Assembly: GCF_030269925.1 (NCBI RefSeq)
Contig: NC_085132.1
Coordinates: forward strand, 3,928,501-3,992,500
Length of the DNA stretch: 64,000 nt
Reading direction: 5' to 3'
From: Bombyx mori
Lineage: Eukaryota; Arthropoda; Insecta; Lepidoptera; Bombycidae
Shown: one piece after another, positions 23,100 to 34,153 of the stretch
How the letters are laid out: each line of letters begins with the position of its first letter
How positions within the stretch are numbered: the first letter of the stretch is position 1
Notes under the pieces: model-generated
Databases searched by the model: none
What the model was told of the DNA's origin: nothing
The model's input: only the letters and a program-made list of their open reading frames with translations
Position numbers and translations under genes: made by a program

Positions 23100-25300
23100 A
23101 ACAATACGTACCACAGTGTAATTTTATCATTCTTAATTTTGTAAAATTCTCCGTACGTGCCAGTTCGAACGCAATGTTTCGCGCCAAAAATTATGCGGCT
23201 TAACGGCTCCCGCGTAATTTTGACAAACGACCGTTCCGTTCTCGGCAACAATGGCGCGTGATCGATTACTCAATTATAAAATGTTTTATGAAAGCAATAC
23301 AGTTCTATTCGTTACATACGTTTATAAACGATTTGCGAATAATTTGAAGAAAGAAAGAGTATTAATGACAGTGGTAGTTTTTATTCATTTGTATTTTCAA
23401 TTTTAGATTCACGATTTAAAAAAAAAAACTCTCGTTATCGATATAACCTCTTTTGTCTTTTAACAGATTGTAGTTTACTGGAAATTAAACCGAGTAGGTA
23501 CTTGTTTAACGGTAGATAAAATATTACGGAAATCAAACTAAAATGAATCTTGAAACTTAATAGATTTTATCTAGATTAAGGTACCGAAACAAATATTCGC
23601 GCGTCATTCTACCTACTTCAATTACCGAACAGAAAGACAACGTCATCGTATCTAACAAAGTGATCTTCAGTTAATAACATTCAGGTTGAATACGGAGCAG
23701 ACGCTACGAAGTATACTTCAACGCTATAACTTGTCATAGTAGCGCCATTCATCAGAACGGGAGCCGCTAAACACTGCTCGCCGCGCCAGATAACCGCACA
23801 GTTAAACCGACAACAATGCCCGCTCGCACTCAATAAAAGATGATAACACCATGAAATATGAACTGATGACACCCCTCACCGGGATTACTGCCAACACATA
23901 TTCTGTGGCTTTTCGTTCACTGCTAAAATTCATTTTTATCTAAACCATTAAAACACTTACGACGTTTTAGTTCTGATCACGAGCTAAACATAATGAAGTG
24001 GAGGACAACGAAAACAAACCGCAGCCATTGCACGAATACAGCCAAATTTCCCAAGGAAAACAGTGCCAAGTTACAACGTTTTGGAACGCGACTCGAATGG
24101 CGCGAAACAAAAGCGCGGGAACCGACGCCATTGGCAGAGGAGATGGGCGGACTCCCTGATAATATGGCGGAAATATTACGAACGGAGGAGGTATTCAAGC
24201 TGCAACGGGAGGACGGGAGGGCCTGTCGGGGTGGCAACCCGGAGAGGTTAATTACCCGCCCGGCCGATAAGGCAGCGGCTCGCTAATTACGTACTTATGG
24301 CGGACTGAAATTAAGTTATCGTTGGCGGGAAAACGACGTTCACTTTGTTTGCGTTCCGTTTTACGGATAATGTGTATTCTGCGGTGCTCGAGAGTAATGG
24401 AACAAAATTGGCCGCTATTCGGCTTTATCTTTTATGTTCTAAGTAGAGGGAATGTCTTTCCGAGATAATGGAATCATTGTTCAAACACGATTCGCTCTCG
24501 GGACTCTTTTTTAATCGTTTAACTTAATTCTTCCTTTGTTTTATATTCAAATAATCTTGTTGAACAATAGTAAATCATTTTTCGTGAGTACCTCTCCTCG
24601 TACTATCCTGACATTAGAAATTTCTGGATGAATAATAAAGAAGAATTGTACGTCAAAATTCGTGGCAAAAGTACTTTCTTATTATACAGTTACTTGGTTT
24701 TATGAAGTAGATACTTTAAGTATCCACCGTCAAATATACTGAACGGGCGCAAACAACACAACTGGCAGCTGAGCTTCCAAATAAAACGCGATAAAATAAA
24801 AAGATGCCAGGCGACAAAACCTAGACACTTATAAAGTTCAAACACATGTAGTCTCTCAACAAGTAAATTTTGGACCTTAAGCCATAGTCATAGAGAGGGA
24901 CCAAACAAAACGAAACGCAAACGTAAATTTGTAAGTTTATACATATTTACCACAGAAGCGGCTCAACGAGAAAGATCGCGGGATCCGTTCCCCGGTTTTA
25001 TTTTTCCAAGCTCTAAATGGAGTCGGTGGAGCATTTAAATAAGCCTCGACGGCTGAAGTATGGTAATGTTAGTAATACGCGGAAAGAAACCGCGCGAAAG
25101 TTCAGAACAGGCGCCATTTTGAATACGATCTCAAGATGGAGTGGCATTAAATATTAATACAAAAATGTTGCCGCGTTGAAAGCGAAAGGAATGGGACCTC
25201 GTTCGGTTAATATGCGATGAGATACTATGTATTTATTCGTTTGCCTTATGCTTTACACGAACGAGACTGATTTCGAACTTAACTGAACAAATTTTACCTG
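23100..25300. other. Unannotated stretch with a GC-richer core
   Basis: 23990-24370 is GC-richer than its surroundings and has overlapping open frames on both strands (97 and 86 aa), but no motif and no splice context support either. It could be an untranslated exon or promoter region. Confidence 0.4.
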
Positions 25301-25308
25301 TTATCATT

Positions 25309-26296
25309 TTTTTTCTCATTGTCATTGAAAGCAGACGAGCGCACGGCCCACCTGGTGTTAAGTCGTTACCGGAGCCCATAGACACCTATAATGTAAATAC
25401 CGCCACCCACCTCGAAACATGAGTTCTTCCCCTCTGGGGAAATTCTAGTCACATAAATAGAGTGTTCATTGCACAAAAGCAATGTGTTCGTGCCATGTGC
25501 AATATTCATCCTCTGACTTCTTGTAAACCATTCTTCCAAAAACATAATATTTTAACTGTACCATCCATATATATACAAGAATGTTGTTTGTTTGTTAAAA
25601 AGCACCCACAATTATATAAATCGTGTGGCGAGTACTGTCAATTTAATATAAGATACCCTACTAAACTAATGTTACCAAGTATAAATACTCGTTACTACCA
25701 TACAAACTGTTATCCTATGACTATCAGAATATTTAATAAGATACCAAACAACATAAGAGATCTTCCACTAACTCAATTTAAAAGAAAATTATATTTATGG
25801 CTAATAGACAAGGCTTACTATAGTGTGCAAGAATTTTTAAATGATAAGTGTTGTACATAATAAAATATTAGAATAAGAAGTGATAGAATGTAAAAATAGA
25901 TAGATTTAGTAAATTTTGTGTTATAATTAATATAAAAATAAATTAAATTTTCGCATGCCTAAACAGGCGAAATATATGAAACTATGTCCTATATCTTGTA
26001 AACTATATTTCTGGCGAATAAATATTTTCTTTCTTTCTTTCTAAGGTCTCCGTTTTTGCATCTACAACGGCTGCCCCACCCTTCAAACCGAAACGCATTA
26101 CTGCTTCACGGTAGAAATATGCAAAGTGGTGATACCTGCTCGTGCAGACTCACAAGGCGTTCTACCACCAGTAATTACGCAAATTGTAATTTTGCGGGTT
26201 TGATTTTTATTACACGATGTTATTCCTTCACCGTGGTAGTTAATCGTTAAGAAAAATTGTTAAGTATTATACGTACCTATTTCATTAGAAAATTGT
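25309..26296 (-). mobile_element. Bm1 SINE split by a LINE insertion
   Basis: The 3' part is at 25309-25436 and the 5'-side part at 26041-26296. The break is between GAGTTCT and AAGGTCTC, which are contiguous in other copies. Confidence 0.85.
25437..26040 (+). pseudogene. 5'-truncated LINE: reverse-transcriptase C-terminal remnant with TTTC tail
   Basis: The open frame 25462-25860 reads AQKQCVRAMCNIHPLTSC...PFF, ILTVPSIYIQE and RIFNKIPNNIRDLPL, a typical C-terminal end of a CR1/Jockey-like reverse-transcriptase protein. An AT-rich 3' UTR ends in AATAAATATTTTC and TTTC repeats. It sits inside a Bm1. Only about 130 residues of a normally near-1000-residue protein remain. Confidence 0.75.
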
Positions 26297-26299
26297 GCA

Positions 26300-29200
26300 A
26301 TATTATGCAAAGAGCGACTCTTAAGTTTAATACAATCCCTAACAAAAAAAAATTATAATTATTTTATTATAGTTTAACTTAAGAACGAAACATGACAGTG
26401 ATTTATTTCACGAAACTAAGCAATGCGTTAGAAAAAAGATAAGCCAAGGAATTTATTAATAGCTTGTCTGTGAACTAAATAAAATCCATTAATCTTTCAC
26501 AAACCATAACAATTAATTAACAAAACATGTAAAGAATGTCGTATAGTTAAAAACTGATGCCATGTGTCCCCGCTATCAAAGAGGCCGTTGTTTTTACGAT
26601 ATAATTAAGAACAAATTATTGGTACACAAAAACTATTTGTCGGCTCCTGTTTTTAGTTAATCTGTGGTTCAGTCGCCCGCGTGAAATAAAAATGGCGGTC
26701 TACTGTAATTGCAGTGTACAGAACCTATAGAAAATGCAACTTTATTTTTTATTTTTTCTCGTTTAAAATACCAAATAGGTGAACCAAGCCGCGGCTCACT
26801 TTGTGGCAAGTGATTATCGAAGCCAACGGTACAACTTGAATGTCTACCTTGCAACACAATAATTACACTACCACAACTAGAAAAAAACGATGAGTGAGCA
26901 ACAAAGAAAAAAAAACTGAGTTCTTAGATGCCTTGAGTGTGACAATTGTCTCACCTCGGTTGAGGAACTATCGAGTTACGGCAAGCGAGCGAAATTTTAC
27001 CCGAACTAACAATATCGATTTCTTTAAATTTTAACGATTCGGAATCGAGAAAGTTTCAACACAGCAACTTATGATACTGTAAATATGAAAGAACAAGAAG
27101 CTATGTCAAACCACAATCGAACGAATAATTAAATAAAGTATCAAATTAAATGCGGGAGATATGCGACTTAACGACTATATTCTATCTCATTATCTCGCAG
27201 GCTAAATTAAATAAGTTGATGCTTATAGTTGTCTCTTTCTAATGTGAAATTTCGTTTGCAAAATAAATTTTCAATAATACGCTATCCCATACTAGACTAA
27301 TATAATTTTAATCGAATGAATTATTTAGATTAAAATCATTGACATTATAATAAAATAATAATGTATTAAAAGGATCCCTAAAACTTAAGTTCAGAACACA
27401 CTCCACAACTATGTTACGTTTCGTTGCCCGTCTGGCGCGTTGCACTAAGTGGCCCGTGTTGTCATTACTCCCACAGCCTACTAATTAGTTTCCGTTCGCA
27501 GTAAATATACCTAATATACTAACTAACGCCTTTGAACACGCACCGTGAAACGGAACGTACCGCTCGAACTAAGCTGTCAAATGCGAACGTTTGATCCTTT
27601 TGCCGATTATGACTTAATTTGTAACTTTTTTTTGCAGTTAAATGGAAAACACATTATTCCTGAATATTTATTGTCGTAATAACATGGCTTATGTATATAA
27701 TGATAATATTAAATAAATACATTTCATCAATGTAGTCTAAGTCAAATTAAAAAATTAATATATTAAAGATTAGGTACTCAAAAACTTCTTGTCGGATTTT
27801 GATAAAATTTAAATGCCAATCACATGCGAAGATTTAAAAACAAAAAGAATAATCAAAAGCAAAATTTAATCGAGTTTCGAAACTCCTCCTTTTTTGAAAT
27901 CGCTTGAAAAATGAAAGGAAAATGTCATTCATAGATTCAAAAAAAAAAAAAAATACCTAATCCATATATGTATTTAACTTATTACCTTACACTAATGTCA
28001 TTCGACGTAATACCAGCATATTTTCTGATGTTAGGACGAAAGATTATTTATCGTACGTAGCCGTAATGTAATGACCATGTTTGTCTAGTACATTTCCAGG
28101 GTTCATTTATTCGTATCTCATCTTAGAAAATACAACACGATGTTTGTACAACATGATTCTACACGTGAAAGGACAATGCCCATTTTCTATGGGCGTTTGG
28201 GCCCCTAAAAAAAGTTGTCCTGTGATGATGGTTTTAACTTAATCTGATAGACAAAGAAATATCGTTTTATATTCAGAAAACGATTTTTATATTCTCACCC
28301 AGGCTTTAGAAAAATCTGTTTTTTTCTGCAGCTGAAATTAAGTTGTTAATTGTTTTCTTTGAAATCAATAATCGCTCTCATAATTATTTACAGTATTAAA
28401 TAAGTTAATTGTGGTTAATGTTGCTAGAAATAAGCCCTTACGTACATTTTATTATTATTATATCCTCATAATAATAATAAAATGAAATGAAAATCCGGAA
28501 GCCGGCAACGATATTGTTGTTGTTGTTTTTAAATTCACCAATAAGCAGGCAAAGAGCGTAGCCTATACAGCCTAGTCTGTAGAAGTTATATATTTTTATG
28601 TCAATAAAAAGCCGGTGTATCTCTTTTTATTGCTTTTTGGGAGTTTTGACGTCAACTCGATGAATACCACATTGACTGAGCATGAGCTTCCGCAGACCTT
28701 TTATACACAATATTACAAATACAAATAATACAAATTACACAATAAACTATTAAAAAAACATTAAAATAAAAATTCAAGTGACGCTTCACTCGGGTTGCTG
28801 CCAAAACTCGCTGATCATATATAATAAGAATAGAGTAATGGTAGGCCATTGATATTTTTACTAATGGAATCATTAATATCTAAAAATATTAAATAATTCA
28901 TGGTTTAAGTAATAATTATTATTACAATAAATATTGAATTGAACAAAAATAAACTAAGAAGCCTGTGAATTATAAGCATTAGCTTTTTTTTTTAATTTGT
29001 TGTTCAAGTCACAAACAACTCTTTCGTTTGACAGCATATAGGTTTGCTATAAGGCTGTATAGATTAAGCCCTTTGCCTATTGGCGAATTTAAAAACCATG
29101 GCATGGATAGTTTTGGGATGTTATCAATTAAGTAATTTATTTTTTTGGAAAACAATGCCAGGTTGAAAGAAATGTTGATACATAAACTAAACAACGTGAA

Positions 29201-29625
29201 AAAATAAGGCATAGTTTTTCAAGTACAAATAGTTTTGACATAAAGTTGGCCCACTTTTGGGCATTGTCCTTTTCTCACCGCTTAGTCTAAGAAAAAGTAG
29301 TCTATGCCCGCTAGAAACATTTCGAAAATTGGAACGTTTTTTTTAAATCGAAAATGGCTGTCGGCTACAGCTTATTTTTGTTATTTGTCAATATTATTCA
29401 CGAACGACGAAACTCACTCTTTTTACTAAATAGATAAACTAGTTCACATACCGCTTGATTTTAAGTGGTTATGGTAGTCGAAACTGGAGTACCACTAAGA
29501 CAAAACCATAATACATGAAGTCAGAATCTCAGAGAATACGCGTCATTACTGTGCTTTAGATGGGTGGTATGAGCCTGTGAGCTTTTACCATCACAGTATT
29601 TTGATTATAGAACGCTGCTATACAT
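26300..29625. other. AT-rich stretch, nothing recognised
   Basis: The largest repeat-poor block of the window. Only short frames and a small ATT/AAT hairpin near 28450. Confidence 0.5.
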
Positions 29626-29627
29626 TC

Positions 29628-30012
29628 TCCCTTTTTTTCCTACCTAAGCTGATAGTCTTGAGAAGTATGTCAGCGTAACCTAACAAGTAGGTGAAGCTCA
29701 CGCGGCTCCAACCTGGCGACGTTGCTAACACTAACCCTACGAAAGAGCAGTGCTTCGCAGAATCTACCACCGGATCGGAAACGCGACCCACTGAGAAAAT
29801 CCGACGAGAAACTCAGTGGGCTGTGTCTGTAGGTTCGACGAGAACGACGACCGGTGCTTGAGGTACCTATAAGCACCGTTAGTGGATCGAGAGGATTCGA
29901 AATGACGTGTTTAAGGCGACGTGGACTGTTTACCATTCGATCCGCAGGATCGGGAATGATATTCTCCCGTGAATCTCTCGCCTTACGACACTTACATGAA
30001 GAGATGTTATCG
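29628..30012 (-). mobile_element. LINE-tail retroposon, subtype A, long copy
   Basis: CCTACCTAAGCTGATAG through CCACTGAGAAAATCCGACG to the GGACTGTTTACCATTCGATC region. A 120-residue minus-strand frame stays open over the copy. Confidence 0.66.
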
Positions 30013-30051
30013 CTTCCATACCGAACGTACAATCATAATACTTATTCTAAA

Positions 30052-30341
30052 CTAGCTGACCCGGCAGACTTCGTAGTGCCTCAATCGATAAATAAAATAC
30101 CTAAACTTTTGTATAAAACAAACTTAAAACAAACAAAAGGAATCCGTCCGGCGGGGGACACATCAAAGGGAAAACAAAATTGTTATTTTTATTTAATTCC
30201 CAGCATTTTCATATTTATCTACCTTTTGAACCTTCTCTGGACTTTCACAAATAATTTAAGACCAAAATTAGCCAAATCGGTCCAGCCGTTCTCGAGTTTT
30301 AGCGAGACTAACGAACAGCAATTCATTTTTATATATATAGA
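30052..30341 (-). mobile_element. Helitron, family G
   Basis: The minus strand runs TCTATATATATAAAAATG to CCGGGTCAGCTAG at 30052. Confidence 0.82.
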
Positions 30342-30596
30342 GATACATAGATATTGAAATGTATTCGGCGCTCAAATCACCGTCAACATATCCGATAATA
30401 ACCGTATCATATCAATCAGTCGTCCAGAAACAATCAATTAGAGGACGATCCCCTTTCAATTACGAAGCGAGCGCTGTAATTGCCTTCGCGCCACGCCCGT
30501 CTATACTCCCGCAGTAATGGATATACGATCGGTTTTGTATCCGAATTTCTTGTTACACTTATACGTGGTTTCCGAGGTATATAATGTTTTTAAATT

Positions 30597-31040
30597 ACTT
30601 TTTTTTTATTGCTTAGATGGGTGGACGAGCTCACAACCCACCTGGTGTTAAGTGGTTACTGGAGCCCATAGACATCCACAACATAAATGCGCCACCCACC
30701 TTGAGATATAAGTTCTAAGGTCTCACGTATAGTTACAACGGCTGCCCCACCCTTCAAACCGAAACGCATTACTGCTTCACGGCTGAAATAGGCAGGACGG
30801 TGGTACCCACCCGCGCGGACTCACAAGAGGTCCTACCACCAGTAATTGCGCAAATTATAATTTTGCGGTTTTTCATTTTTATTACACGATGTTATTCCTT
30901 CACCGTGGAAGTCAATCGTGAACATTTGTTGAGTACGTATTTCATTAGAAAAATTGGTACCCGCCTGAGATTCGAACACCGGTGCATCGCTCAACACGAA
31001 TGCACCGGACGTCTTATCCGTTAGGCCACGACGACTTCAA
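30597..31040 (-). mobile_element. Bm1 SINE, full length
   Basis: Poly-T at 30597, head ending at 31040. A small deletion removes part of the sequence next to the B box. Confidence 0.92.
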
Positions 31041-31116
31041 GATTCGACTTACATAGATTATAAGTAATACTAACAAAATGTATTGTTTTTATTGAAACTT
31101 AGATATAGATCTTTAA

Positions 31117-31406
31117 TCTATATATATAAAAATGAATTGCTGTTCGTTAGTCTCGCTAAAACTCGAGAACGGCTCGACTGATTTGGCTAATTTTGGTCTT
31201 GAATTATTTGTGGCAGTCCAGAGAAGGTTTAAAAGGTAGATAAATATGAAAATGCTCGGAATTACATAAAAATAACAGTTTTGTTTTTCCTTTGATTTGT
31301 CCCCCATCGGACGGATTCCTTTTGTTTGTTTTAAGTTTATTTTATACAAAAGTTTAGGTCTTTTATTTATCGATTGAGGCACTACGAAGTCTGCCGGGTC
31401 AGGTAG
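31117..31406 (+). mobile_element. Helitron, family G
   Basis: TCTATATATATAAAAATG to CCGGGTCAGGTAG (the end is mutated from CTAG). Confidence 0.8.
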
Positions 31407-31439
31407 TAATTAATAAAAAAACCTTTCTGTATTGTTTAG

Positions 31440-31600
31440 GTAGGTTTTCTGTATTGATTGCGATAGATTCTCCGAAGCACTGCTCTTGCTAGGGCTAGTG
31501 TTAGCAAATTCTCTCAGGTTGAGCCTGTGAGTTCACCTACCCGTCCCGTCGTAGCTGGAATAGCCCCTTAGGCTACCAGTGAATAGGTAAGAAAAAAACA
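31440..31600 (+). mobile_element. LINE-tail retroposon, subtype A, short
   Basis: GATAGATTCTCCGAAGCACTG to GAATAGGTAAGAAAAAA. Confidence 0.6.
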
Positions 31601-31854
31601 AAGAAAAAACATAGAAATGAGAATGGTATTAGATATCTTATAGGAAAGGTCAAACTTCTATCAGTACTAATATTTAAAGGTGAAAGCATTTTTGTTCGTC
31701 TTTCATTCACGTCGAAATTAAGCAACAGATTGACATAATTTTTCGCTCATAAGGTTGACGTTGTCTACATTCTATCCTGAAAAAAAACCTCGTATTTCCA
31801 CGGGAAACTAGGCTGACACTATTTAACATTGGCAACAAAGTTCAACATGAATTG

Positions 31855-32116
31855 TCCGGTCACCGTCCTCGTCGAACCCGTCGCTTGCGACGAAGGGCTC
31901 GACGAGTGAATTAGCCCATACACACAGCCCACTGATTTCCTCACCGGATCTTCTCAGTGGGTCGCGTTCCGATCCGGTGGTAGATTCTGCGAAGATTCTG
32001 TTGCTAGGGCCAGTGTTAGCAACACTTCCGGTTAGAACCCCGTGAACTCACCTACATGTCAAGGAGAAGCTAAAATAGCCTTTCAAAGCTATATAGCATG
32101 GGTAGGAAAAAAATGA
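31855..32116 (+). mobile_element. LINE-tail retroposon, subtype A
   Basis: CCGGTCACCGTCCTCGTCG to AGCATGGGTAGGAAAAAAA. Confidence 0.67.
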
Positions 32117-32697
32117 ATTGGTCAGATATGTTAATAACGGCCAGTATTAAAACGACTGATATTGTGACAGATATCGAAAGATTAGCTATCCGATTTTTTT
32201 TGGTCGTGGTATTTGTCGTGGTTCCATCATTGGAGGCGTAGTAGTTCCAAGAAATCGATCTCTTTCACACAATTAGTTACAGTTTCAGAGGAGCCAGACT
32301 GGAATTGATACGTAACAACTAAATGTAGGTAGGTGAGTGTACCAGGCTCAACACAAACCGGGAAGCGTGGCGATTGCTCGTGAGGCGCATAACATCTGCC
32401 CACAGCAATGATGCTGGATGACGACCACGACCGATCTAACAAGAGTGATACGACATACGAAAATGTAGGTACCCATACATGTATAGTTCAGTAACGTAAG
32501 GTTTGGGTTACATCAAATTCATCGTTGCAATATCGATCGAGAATGCCATTAATTCTGCCGTTGGTAGAGTAATGGACGTCATTGTTCTCGCAGATGCACG
32601 TTTATCATCACGTGGGATCGTATAGCGTATTATTTCCTTTAACGCATTCAGGACGCAACTGCCAATTACATATAAATAATGAATTAAAAAATATACT

Positions 32698-32957
32698 AAT
32701 TTTTTTTTTATTGCTTAGATGGGTTGACGATCTCACAGTCCACCTGGTATTAAATGGTTACTGGAGCCCATAGACAACGTAAATGCCGCCACCCACCTTT
32801 AGATATGAGTACTAAGGTCTCAGTATAGCCAATCGTGAACATTTGTTTAGTACGTATTTCATTAGAAAAATTGTTAGCCGCCTGCGGGATTCGAGCACCG
32901 TTGCATCGCTCGATATGAATGCACCGGACGTCTTATCCTTTAGGCCACGACGACTGT
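32698..32957 (-). mobile_element. Bm1 SINE with central deletion
   Basis: The tail part joins directly to the head part at about 32829, losing about 190 bp of body. Head and B box remain. Confidence 0.82.
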
Positions 32958-33171
32958 TAAATAAAGAGATTCCGAATAATGTAATGAAAATAATAATGTA
33001 TCCTATTAAATAAAACCATAAAGATGATACGAAAACTTTTTAATGTCACGAATGCGGGGATTTGGCCAGGGGAAAACTGTCACTGACAACTAAAAAGTTA
33101 CCAGACAAAAGAGTTTATAAATGTATGCGCTTTACAAACTTTGTGCAATAGAACATTTAAACTTTATTTAA

Positions 33172-33256
33172 ATGTTTTTTTTATTGCTTAGATAGCTTGA
33201 CGAGCTGACGGCCCAACTGATGTTAAATACTCACTAGGACCTATAGAAATCAACAA
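33172..33256 (-). mobile_element. Bm1 SINE 3' fragment
   Basis: TTTTTTATTGCTTAGATAGC followed by about 65 bp of diverged body. Confidence 0.65.
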
Positions 33257-33604
33257 GTATTTTTAAAAAGTACAACTCAATGCGGATCTCACCTTCTCCG
33301 CGTTAAGACAGACAGACACAAATTAAATTCTATTGCAAAATCATTTTATTGTACACAAGCGGCGCGGCGTAACTATAATAGTTAGACATATGCTGTCGCG
33401 ACACTTTTTGTAAATAATAATGTGTTCTACAAAGTTGTAGTAACTACATTATTTTATTCTATCATGAATAATTTTCGCAGGGCACGCGATGTAAAGAATA
33501 TGTTAGGTAATTTTTTTACACCTTTTGTTACATTATTGGAGTTCATTGGAGATCTATTGGAGATCTATTTGAACCTTATTAGTAAGGTTCCCTAATTTTT
33601 TCAA

Positions 33605-33746
33605 AAAAGATTATAGCCTATGTCACTCAGGAATAGTGTAGCTTCCAAACAGTGAAAGAATTTTTCAAATCGTTTCTTTAGTTTCGAAGCCTATTCAATA
33701 CAAACAAACAAACAAATCTTTCCTCTTTATAATATTCGTATAGATA
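33605..33746 (-). mobile_element. Helitron, family E, 3' truncated
   Basis: The minus strand has TCTATACGAATATTATAAAG and the GTTT repeat, but the GCGAGGGCGGG...CTAG end is lost. Confidence 0.65.
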
Positions 33747-33804
33747 ACATTTTTTCTAATCATACAATCTTAGTCGCGATAACATAAAGAACGCGAATAG
33801 AACT

Positions 33805-33976
33805 GTGTGCTTAGTGTGAGTTTTTTAACGTTCTCGATAGCGTAAGAGTTAAATCAAATTTGTATGGAGCTTGAACGTTCGCCTACGTTTACCGCTAGGG
33901 GCGCTGTTTCAACTGCATACAAATTTGAGTTACTTTTACGCTATCGAAAACGTTAAAAAACTCACACTAAGCACAC
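33805..33976. mobile_element. MITE with 40-bp terminal inverted repeats
   Basis: GTGTGCTTAGTGTGAG at 33805 and its inverse at 33976 extend to about 40 bp with one or two mismatches; total 172 bp. No clear target duplication is seen. Confidence 0.75.
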
Positions 33977-34153
33977 TGATTCACAACAGAGGTGAATAAA
34001 AAAGTAGTTACAACTCATTTATCTTAATCGAAGTGTCATTCTAAATCTAAAATATCAACGCTACGTCATTTTGACGTTACAAGGACGAAGTTTGTTGAAG
34101 CGATGTTCCTCGGAGTGTAGTGGTAGGTGGTAGGATGGTAGGTCGCTGGTACG

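Noticed and set aside
23993..24286. 97-aa plus-strand and 86-aa minus-strand open frames in a GC-richer block
   Set aside because: The two frames overlap each other, have no domain, no splice context and no codon signal I can see. GC content alone explains the absence of stops.
32227..32442. 71-aa minus-strand frame suspected to be a transposase piece
   Set aside because: No catalytic or helix-turn-helix pattern could be matched with confidence.
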